Assembly: GCA_030145015.1 (NCBI GenBank)
Contig: JAQYWI010000170.1
Coordinates: forward strand, 1-11,824
Origin: Desulfobacterales bacterium
Lineage (GTDB): Bacteria; Desulfobacterota; Desulfobacteria; Desulfobacterales; JAHEIW01
Reading direction: 5' to 3'
Length of the DNA: 11,824 bases
The notes under the pieces were generated by a model. The model did no database searches. It was given only the letters and a program-made list of their open reading frames with translations, and was not told the DNA's origin. How positions within the stretch are numbered: position 1 is the first letter of the stretch; each line of letters starts with the position of its first letter. A program made the translations under genes and the position numbers. Below are positions 6,957 to 11,824 of this stretch, piece after piece.

Positions 6957-6975
6957 TAAATTGAGGTGGTTGTTT

Positions 6976-7020
6976 ATGAACCTCCTTCAATCTCCTCGTT
7001 CTGCAGGGTGGTTCTTTTAG
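6976..7020 (+). CDS. Possible 14-aa micro-ORF within a short transcript
   Basis: ATG at 6976 is preceded, 6 nt away, by a strong ribosome site GAGGTGG (6963-6969). It encodes MNLLQSPRSAGWFF and stops at TAG 7018-7020. Its last four sense codons and its stop lie inside the terminator hairpin T2, so translating ribosomes would melt that hairpin. ACCTC (6980-6984) can pair with the GAGGT of the ribosome site, which could hide it. This looks like a leader-peptide or attenuator arrangement, but the peptide has no run of a single regulatory amino acid and I recognise no family. It may instead be an incidental frame in a small RNA. Confidence 0.35.
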   Translation: MNLLQSPRSAGWFF

Positions 7021-7034
7021 GACCACCCATTTTT
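7006..7034 (+). terminator. Rho-independent terminator T2
   Basis: A 9-bp stem (GGGTGGTTC 7006-7014, GGACCACCC 7020-7028, one G-T pair) with loop TTTTA is followed by ATTTTT. It ends the second short unit. Confidence 0.8.
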
Positions 7035-7091
7035 ATTCCGCTTTCCATAATAATGTTCCGAATCACGGAATTGCGGCATAAGCGGGTGTAC

Positions 7092-7138
7092 GGTTGTAGA
7101 AAAAAACGTTCGAATTCCGGAACGTTTTTTTGACAACC
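7092..7138. terminator. Long hairpin T3 before the selenoprotein gene
   Basis: AAAAAAACGTTC (7100-7111) pairs perfectly with GAACGTTTTTTT (7120-7131), and GGTTGT (7092-7097) with ACAACC (7133-7138) extends the stem past a small internal loop. The A-run/T-run arms make it a possible terminator on either strand. It lies only 24 nt before the start codon at 7162 with no clear promoter in between, so on the plus strand it may be an attenuator for that gene. A second stem (CCGCTT 7037-7042 with AAGCGG 7079-7084) lies just upstream. Confidence 0.6.
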
Positions 7139-7161
7139 ACTATGTAAGGATACGGTGCAAC

Positions 7162-7791
7162 ATGTCAAAGACGCCTGTGCTGGAGATATTCTCGGATTAT
7201 ATCTGACCCTGGTGCTATTTCATCACCGGGCGTGTTGAAAGATTACGGAGCGAATTCGAGATCAAAATTGTATGGATCGCTTTTCCCCTGCATCCGGAGA
7301 CCCCGCCGGAAGGCCGTTCGCTGCAAGACCTGTTTGCAGGACGCAATATCGACATCCCGCAAATGCTCGCTCGCTTAGAGCAGGCCGCCCGGGATCTGGA
7401 GTTGCCGTTCGGGGATCGGAAAATGACTTACAATAGCCGGCTGGCCCAGGAACTGGGCAAATGGGCGGAACAAATGGGAAAAGGTGATGCATTTCATGAT
7501 GCCGTTTTCAGGGCCTATTTCGCAGACGGTCGCAATATTGCGGATGTCAATATTTTAGCTGATATCGCCACCTCGCTTAGCCTTGATGCCAATGAGGCCC
7601 ACGCTGTGCTTACAGCCCGAACCTTTAAAGAAGCCGTTGACACCGATTGGACCCGCGCTTATGAATCCAGAGTGACAGCAGTACCGACTTTTTTAATGAA
7701 CGGGCAAACCCTGGCTGGTGCCCAGCCGTTCAACGTTCTGGCAAATTTTATGCTGCAAAATAATGTCATTCGTCGTCCATCAAATCAATAA
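7162..7791 (+). CDS. FrnE/DsbA-family oxidoreductase, probable selenoprotein (UPWC active site)
   Basis: Reading through the in-frame TGA at 7204-7206 gives a 209-aa thioredoxin-fold protein of the FrnE/DsbA-like family, which catalyses thiol-disulfide exchange. The start reads FSDYI-[TGA]-PWCYF; family members have CPWC at exactly this point, so the TGA stands for the first active-site cysteine and probably encodes selenocysteine (Sec15, with Cys18 as partner). WIAFPLHPETPPEG and the cis-proline segment AVPTFLMNG (near the C-terminus) are typical of the family. There is no signal peptide, which fits the cytoplasmic FrnE branch. A SECIS-like hairpin lies at 7218-7240. AAGGA (7146-7150) precedes the ATG by 11 nt. 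A caller that treats TGA as stop would begin at 7363 and give a 142-aa fragment without the active site. The alternative, a pseudogene or read error, is less likely because the rest of the frame is intact and the stop falls precisely on the catalytic Cys codon. Confidence 0.85.
7218..7240 (+). promoter_or_regulatory. SECIS-like hairpin for selenocysteine insertion
   Basis: TTTCA (7218-7222) pairs with TGAAA (7236-7240), and after a T-T mismatch CAC (7224-7226) pairs with GTG (7232-7234). The apical loop is CGGGC (7227-7231). The loop begins 21 nt after the TGA and has G in its second position. Both fit the accepted features of bacterial SECIS elements (loop about 16-37 nt from UGA, a G among its first two bases), which are bound by SelB. 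A competing hairpin, GGTG (7211-7214) with CACC (7224-7227), is possible. Confidence 0.65.
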
Positions 7792-7828
7792 CCGGCCTGC
7801 AGGATCAAAGACGCGTCGAATCCTGCTC

Positions 7829-8073
7829 TAGAAGTGGTTTCAAAACCTCAGATCAGGTTCAAGGGCCCCGCTGAAGCGGGATTACATGTCTGATCTAAAC
7901 AGATTAATGTATGCATCAAGGCGCAGGCCGATCGATAACGCGCAGCATACATGGGTATGTGAGCATTTATCGGAGGCCTGTGATGCACCTTGGTGTAACA
8001 GAATTGGCGCAAATCCCGCTTTGCGGGGCAACACAGCCATTGGGCTTCAGATGGGGTTTTGAAACCACTTCTA
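7829..8073. mobile_element. 245-bp palindromic MITE-like element with 19-bp perfect terminal inverted repeats
   Basis: TAGAAGTGGTTTCAAAACC (7829-7847) is the exact reverse complement of 8055-8073. Internal pairs share the same centre near 7952: CAGGCC (7924-7929) with GGCCTG (7975-7980), CGATAA (7933-7938) with TTATCG (7967-7972), and CATAC (7946-7950) with GTATG (7955-7959). Each arm also carries a matching local hairpin: CCCGCT/AGCGGG at 7867-7880 and CCCGC/GCGGG at 8015-8027. No transposase gene fits inside. TA at both ends may be a TA target duplication, as made by IS630/mariner-type transposases, but that family link is inference. It fills nearly the whole gap between the selenoprotein and the M48 protease, whose ribosome site abuts the right end. 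Confidence 0.75.
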
Positions 8074-8083
8074 AGGACTGCCA

Positions 8084-9313
8084 ATGAACTTTATTGCCGT
8101 AATCATTCTCTGTACCATCGGTGTTGATTTCATTTTGAACCTCACAGCCGACCGGCTCAACCTCAAACACCTCAGAAGCGAACTGCCCCAGGCGTTTGAG
8201 GGAGTTTACGACCCGGAGCGGTATCGTAAATCCCAGCAATATCTGAGGGTCAATACGCAATTCGGCTGGATTACATCCACGTTTAACCTCTGCCTGATTC
8301 TTGTATTCTGGTTTGCCGGAGGATTTCCTTTCCTTGACAAATGGGTGCGTACGTTTGAGCTGGGACCGATACTAAGCGGCCTGGTTTATATGGGTGTTTT
8401 GATGCTGTTAAAAGCGGTTTTGTCCCTGCCTTTCAGCATGTATGCCACTTTTGTCATTGAAGAGCGCTTCGGTTTCAACAAAACGACCCTGCAGACCTAT
8501 GTAATGGATTTGTTAAAAGGATTGATCCTGGCGCTTCTGCTGGGCACGCCTTTGTTGGCAGCCATTCTGGCATTTTTTCAATACGCCGGGCCCAATGCAT
8601 GGTGGTATTGCTGGGTTGGGGTGACGCTTTATATGCTGGTGGTCCAGTTTATCGCTCCCACATGGATCATGCCGCTGTTTAACAAGTTCACGCCTTTGGA
8701 AGAGGGGGAACTCAAGTCAACGATTTTATCCTACGCGAATTCCATCGATTTTCCTCTGGAAAATGTATATCAGATGGACGGTTCACGCCGATCCGCAAAA
8801 TCAAACGCTTTTTTTACCGGTTTCGGCAAGCACAAACGAATTGTATTGTTTGACACCCTGATCAAGCAGCACTCGGTCAATGAACTGGTTGCCGTGCTGG
8901 CCCATGAGATGGGTCATTACAAAAAAAAGCACATTCGCCAATCTCTCATTCTGGGCATTCTGCAAACCGGTCTGATGCTGTTTCTATTGGCGCATTTCAT
9001 CACATATCAAGGCCTTTTTGACGCCTTTTATATGTCGCAGCAGTCGATTTATGCCGGCATGATCTTTTTTGCCATGTTATACGCGCCGATTGATTTTTTG
9101 GTCGGAATTTTAATGCAGGTATTATCCCGTAAAAACGAGACCGTCGCCGATCAATTTGCCGCTGAAACCACCAAGGATCCCGTCTCGATGGTGGATGCAT
9201 TGAAAAAGCTTTCGGTTCACAATTTATCGAATTTAACCCCTCATCCGTTTTATGTGTTTTTAAATTATTCGCATCCCCCCGTGTTGAAACGCATCCAATC
9301 ACTTTCAAACTGA
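8084..9313 (+). CDS. M48-family membrane zinc metalloprotease (Ste24/CAAX protease-like)
   Basis: This 409-aa integral membrane protease resembles Ste24 (CAAX prenyl protease 1) in length and layout. In bacteria such proteins probably cleave membrane-associated substrates, since prenylated CAAX proteins are absent. The zinc site is HEMGH (H274, E275, H278), with the third ligand Glu352 in the RKNETVADQFA segment. Upstream, RRSAKSNAFFTGFGKHKRIVLFDTL (about 235-259) is the conserved strand region near the active site. About seven membrane segments are visible (near 4-20, 62-80, 97-118, 142-168, 173-195, 288-306 and 322-345), and the N-terminal part matches the M48 N-terminal membrane domain. 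The ribosome site TAAGGA (8072-8077) lies 6 nt before the ATG and directly abuts the palindromic element, which may supply or alter its expression. Confidence 0.93.
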   Translation: MNFIAVIILCTIGVDFILNLTADRLNLKHLRSELPQAFEGVYDPERYRKSQQYLRVNTQFGWITSTFNLCLILVFWFAGGFPFLDKWVRTFELGPILSGLVYMGVLMLLKAVLSLPFSMYATFVIEERFGFNKTTLQTYVMDLLKGLILALLLGTPLLAAILAFFQYAGPNAWWYCWVGVTLYMLVVQFIAPTWIMPLFNKFTPLEEGELKSTILSYANSIDFPLENVYQMDGSRRSAKSNAFFTGFGKHKRIVLFDTLIKQHSVNELVAVLAHEMGHYKKKHIRQSLILGILQTGLMLFLLAHFITYQGLFDAFYMSQQSIYAGMIFFAMLYAPIDFLVGILMQVLSRKNETVADQFAAETTKDPVSMVDALKKLSVHNLSNLTPHPFYVFLNYSHPPVLKRIQSLSN

Positions 9314-9379
9314 TACACATCTGTGATAACCTGTGTCCCATTTTCTTAGAGCGATATCGGCATAAAGGAGCGCAAAAAA

Positions 9380-10300
9380 ATGGGCGATCGATTGACCCGC
9401 ATTTTAGTACTGGCTGATCTGGAAGGAAGCTCCGGATGCTGGAGCTATACGGCGTCCTCGTTTTTGACCGACGAATGGTGTCAGGCCTGTCTTGAAATGA
9501 GCCGGGACGTAAGCATGGTGGTCAGCGCACTTTTTGAGGCCGGGGTTAAGACCATCACCATCAAGGATTTTCATCGCACGGGCTACAATTTGTTTCCGGA
9601 GTTGATTGATCCCAGGGCGACCCTTATATCCGGATACCGCCGGGGTCCCATTCCCGGTATCGGCAGGCATTATGATGCGCAAGCGGTTATGTTTCTGGGG
9701 ATGCATGCGGCTTCAGGATCGGAAGGGTTTCTGGCCCATACAATGACCTCCCGCATTGCCCGCCTTGAGGTCAACCGGCGCTTGTTGGCCGAAATCGAGT
9801 TGTTTGCTGCGTCCCTGGCACCGTGGGGAATTCGTCCCGTCTTTTTTTCAGGCTGTCCGGTGGCCTGCCAACAGGCCGCTGCTGTCATTCAAAACCTTGA
9901 TTGTTTCGCAATCGATAAATCCCGGGGGGCTGATAAATTTGATTTCAACGCATGGCGGTCGGAATTGGCGCAGGCGGCGGTCAAATCCCTGACCAATCAT
10001 CGCACAATACCCTATGAACCGGCCGGGCCACTGGATGCAATCGTGACCATGCGGGATGGAGATGCGGTGGCCGCAAAACTTGCCCGCAGATGGAAATTTA
10101 TACAGAACGGGGCCCAGATCCGGATTCAGGCCGTTGATATGATGGATTTGTATCTTGAGTTGATTAAGCTGTGCTATCTAACCCCGGCAATCGAAAAAAT
10201 ACTCCCCCTCGCGCTGATGATGTTTAATTTGCAGGGTCGCATTGGCATCATTCGAGCCCGAAGACGCTTAAAAAGGAGGCTGCAACGCCAGCTACCATAA
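9380..10300 (+). CDS. M55-family D-aminopeptidase (DppA-like)
   Basis: This 306-aa protein belongs to the DppA D-aminopeptidase family, which removes N-terminal D-amino acids (such as D-Ala) from peptides, for example those from peptidoglycan. The zinc ligands of Bacillus DppA (D8, E10, H60, H104, E133) all align at a constant offset of five: Asp13 and Glu15 in DLEGSSG, His65 in KDFHRTG, His109 in GMHAAS and Glu138 in LLAEIEL. The catalytic His115 corresponds to His120 in FLAHTM. It is about 30 aa longer than Bacillus DppA; the extra C-terminus is very basic (RARRRLKRRLQRQ), unusual for the family. AAAGGAG (9364-9370), 9 nt before the ATG, is a strong ribosome site. It follows the M48 protease by 66 nt on the same strand and may share its transcript. 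No dipeptide transporter is nearby. Confidence 0.9.
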   Translation: MGDRLTRILVLADLEGSSGCWSYTASSFLTDEWCQACLEMSRDVSMVVSALFEAGVKTITIKDFHRTGYNLFPELIDPRATLISGYRRGPIPGIGRHYDAQAVMFLGMHAASGSEGFLAHTMTSRIARLEVNRRLLAEIELFAASLAPWGIRPVFFSGCPVACQQAAAVIQNLDCFAIDKSRGADKFDFNAWRSELAQAAVKSLTNHRTIPYEPAGPLDAIVTMRDGDAVAAKLARRWKFIQNGAQIRIQAVDMMDLYLELIKLCYLTPAIEKILPLALMMFNLQGRIGIIRARRRLKRRLQRQLP

Positions 10301-11464
10301 ATTTCGTTGAACAGATCGACGCTTCTTTTTGGACGGTGTTTCCTTCTGTGGATTAGATGATTTAGTTTGATAATTATCGGGCTTATGTTTGTAAGTTCCC
10401 CATGAACGATGGGGTTTATCAGAATAGGTAATTTCGAAAGAATTTTTACTAGTTGTTTCTAACGTCATTAAGGGATTTAAAAGGATCTCTGTCTCTTGGC
10501 GCGTTTTGACCGGAAAGTTATAATATGTATTTTTATAGTTGAATCCGCTTTTGGAGTTGGTATTCGCATCGAGATAACCCAAATGGTTTATTGTCCGATT
10601 TTTAATTTTTTCGTTGGCAAAGGGCAATATTGAACGCTTTATAAGGTCGATCTCATCTCGGAGTCCCCCTTCAATTTCATATCCGATACAGTTCCGTCCG
10701 GCGGTCATTGCCGCCCACATGGTAGTTCCAATTCCTAAAAATGGGTCCACCACTACATCGCCTTTGACGGAAAACATGTTTATCAAACGATAGGGTACAT
10801 CGAAGCGAAAGGCGGCACTTCGCAGCCGGGCCGAGCGGTCTCCCAGGTTTTGGGCGGCGCCTTTAAGATCCATCCATATATCGGAAAACCAGGCATTGCG
10901 TTCTTCCCAGAAAAAGGCGCTTTCGCGTCGATTTTGTTTTTCAGCTTCCAGTTTAAACTCACGTTTTGGGCCTTTGCGCAAAATCAGAATGTACTCATGC
11001 TCCAGGGTGACATAGGCGCTGGGCGGCAGCATGCCGGATCCCATAAATTTATTGGGCGCATTGGTCTGCTTGCGCCATAGAATTGCGGGTAGTGCCTGAA
11101 AACCCAGCCTGAGAAACTGGTTTAGAATTCTGGAATGATTGGGATACAGCAAGAAACGGCTGTCGATCGTGCGGGTTGCATCTCCGACATTTATGCAGGC
11201 GATGCCGCCTGACTTTAATATCCGCCAAACCTCCTGCCATACCGCATCTAATTCAACGTGCATCATTTCAAAGGCCGCAGGACCGTCACCTTTTTCCAAA
11301 GCTTTGCCGATTTCAAAGTTTTGACCTGCGAACATGGAATCCCACATTTCAATCATGGGGTAGGGGGGCGAGGTGACGACCAGATCCACCGTGCCGGACG
11401 GGAGGGCCTCCATATTTTTAGAATCTTGAAAGTAAATTTGATGTCGGGTGATCATATGCTTCAT
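10292..11464 (-). CDS. Beta-class DNA methyltransferase (N4-cytosine or N6-adenine), apparently orphan
   Basis: This 390-aa enzyme transfers a methyl group from SAM to an exocyclic amino group of DNA. The catalytic motif IV TSPPY (31-35) comes before the SAM-binding motif I DPFLGIGTT (240-248) and GYEIE (261-265), the order that defines the beta class (PF01555 type). TSPPY is commonest in N4-cytosine enzymes but occurs in N6-adenine enzymes too. The region 100-235 between the motifs, including LEHEYILILRK (154-164), would contain target recognition. The last 100 residues (about 290-390) match nothing I know, are rich in Lys, Asn, Ser and Thr, and are coded by visibly more AT-rich DNA. No restriction endonuclease gene is in the window. 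It converges on the aminopeptidase with a 9-bp overlap of stop-codon regions. The start could be 11464 or 11455 (MITRHQ); neither has a strong ribosome site. Confidence 0.88.
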   Translation of the reverse strand: MKHMITRHQIYFQDSKNMEALPSGTVDLVVTSPPYPMIEMWDSMFAGQNFEIGKALEKGDGPAAFEMMHVELDAVWQEVWRILKSGGIACINVGDATRTIDSRFLLYPNHSRILNQFLRLGFQALPAILWRKQTNAPNKFMGSGMLPPSAYVTLEHEYILILRKGPKREFKLEAEKQNRRESAFFWEERNAWFSDIWMDLKGAAQNLGDRSARLRSAAFRFDVPYRLINMFSVKGDVVVDPFLGIGTTMWAAMTAGRNCIGYEIEGGLRDEIDLIKRSILPFANEKIKNRTINHLGYLDANTNSKSGFNYKNTYYNFPVKTRQETEILLNPLMTLETTSKNSFEITYSDKPHRSWGTYKHKPDNYQTKSSNPQKETPSKKKRRSVQRNLW

Positions 11465-11567
11465 TATCCATTATCTAATATAGAAGGTTCTTGCACTATG
11501 AATCAAGATAAACTAAAAAAGAATTTTCCTTCTCATTAATTTTCATGCAAGATTCAGGTAATAACCT

Positions 11568-11824
11568 ATGTCCGCACTTTTACAAACTCCGCTTCCAGCG
11601 CTTAATGATCCCGAAGGTACCCATGTTCCGGAATCCCTTCCGGACGTCATCGATGCGCACGTGCACCTGTTCCCCGATAACCTGTTTGAGTCCATCTGGC
11701 AGTGGTTTGAAAAATACGGCTGGCCGATTCGTTACCGATTAAGGTCTCCTGAGATAATCGAATTCTTATTGTCCCGCGGGGTAAGCCGGATCGTGGGTTT
11801 GCACTATGCCCACCGACCGGGCGT
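11568..11824 (+). CDS. Amidohydrolase-family metal-dependent hydrolase, N-terminal part (continues past window)
   Basis: The frame from ATG 11568 is open to the window end (85 codons visible). It begins MSALLQTPLPALND and contains DVIDAHVHLFPDNLFESIWQWF, where H31-V-H33 is the HxH metal-binding motif at the end of the first strand in amidohydrolase TIM barrels (amidohydro_2 type). Later SRGVSRIVGLHYAHRPG fits the next strand of that fold. Members hydrolyse or decarboxylate varied small molecules, so the substrate cannot be named. AGGT (11556-11559), 8 nt before the ATG, is an acceptable ribosome site. It diverges from the methyltransferase with a 103-nt shared upstream region. Confidence 0.82.
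   Translation, partial: MSALLQTPLPALNDPEGTHVPESLPDVIDAHVHLFPDNLFESIWQWFEKYGWPIRYRLRSPEIIEFLLSRGVSRIVGLHYAHRPG

Larger units (their letters stand above)
6963..7034 (+). ncRNA. Candidate short transcript (P2 to T2)
   Basis: The predicted transcript is about 72 nt. It begins with GAGGTGG, contains the 14-codon micro-ORF and ends at terminator T2. It is arranged like the unit just upstream (TTGACA promoter, short body, hairpin built on GGTGG/CCACC, T run), so the two may be diverged tandem small-RNA genes. This is an inference from layout. Confidence 0.4.

Noticed and set aside
6878..6966. Short ORF starting in the T1 hairpin (MGHLIFKENVF...)
   Set aside because: Its start lies inside the terminator stem, its ribosome-site match is the stem itself at poor spacing, and the peptide has no features.
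7130..7152. TTGACA at 7130-7135 as a promoter for the selenoprotein gene
   Set aside because: No acceptable -10 lies 15-19 nt downstream, and the hexamer is part of the hairpin's T-run arm.
7204..7206. TGA as a nonsense mutation making a pseudogene
   Set aside because: The remainder of the frame is intact, the stop sits exactly on a catalytic Cys codon, and a SECIS-like hairpin follows. It remains possible but is less likely.
7363..7791. Start of the thioredoxin-fold gene at 7363 (142 aa)
   Set aside because: It would discard the active site and the conserved WIAFPLHP segment encoded in the same frame upstream; the only obstacle is the TGA at the Cys position.
7829..8073. CRISPR-like or tandem repeat reading of the palindromic region
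   Set aside because: The repeats are inverted, not direct, and there is no repeat-spacer periodicity; no CRISPR array is present anywhere in the window.
11545..11742. 65-codon plus-strand ORF near the right end
   Set aside because: It is out of frame with the HxH-containing amidohydrolase frame from 11568, which stays open to the window end.

Overview
The window looks like chromosomal DNA of a sulfate-reducing-type deltaproteobacterium (Desulfobacterota, most likely Desulfobacterales). This is inferred from the protein styles, the moderate GC content, the degenerate intergenic repeats of kinds I associate with that group, and a probable selenocysteine codon. The assignment is an inference and no marker gene here proves it.

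Layout. Bases 1-101 hold the 3' half of a CCA-encoding tRNA-Leu(CAG) and its terminator. Two minus-strand genes follow: mtaB (tRNA ms2t6A methylthiotransferase) upstream of a cyclophilin peptidyl-prolyl isomerase. A repeat-rich gap (2482-2934) leads to a plus-strand 717-aa fusion of a PlsC-like acyltransferase and an alpha/beta hydrolase. After a second repeat-bearing gap, a good sigma70-type promoter at 5431-5459 precedes a small lipoprotein, a 50-aa ribbon-helix-helix protein and a tandem PilZ (c-di-GMP receptor) protein. Bases 6737-7161 carry no ordinary gene but hold two short promoter-to-terminator units (candidate small RNAs, one with a 14-codon micro-ORF) and a third strong hairpin.

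The most notable gene is at 7162-7791. It is a FrnE/DsbA-family thioredoxin-fold oxidoreductase whose CPWC active site is written TGA-Pro-Trp-Cys, with a SECIS-like hairpin just downstream, so it is probably a selenoprotein. A gene caller that treats TGA as stop would lose the N-terminal 67 residues and the active site. It is followed by a 245-bp element with perfect 19-bp terminal inverted repeats and dyad symmetry along its length (MITE-like), which ends 10 bases before the start of an M48/Ste24-type membrane zinc protease. An M55 D-aminopeptidase (DppA-like) comes next and overlaps by 9 bases, tail to tail, a minus-strand beta-class DNA methyltransferase with no visible restriction partner. 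The window ends inside the start of an amidohydrolase-family gene.

Functionally this is a mixed housekeeping and accessory stretch: tRNA modification, protein folding, redox and proteolysis, lipid remodelling and c-di-GMP sensing. I do not see one large multigene system. The unusual content is the UGA-containing redox protein, the palindromic element, the small-RNA-like units and the acyltransferase-hydrolase fusion.
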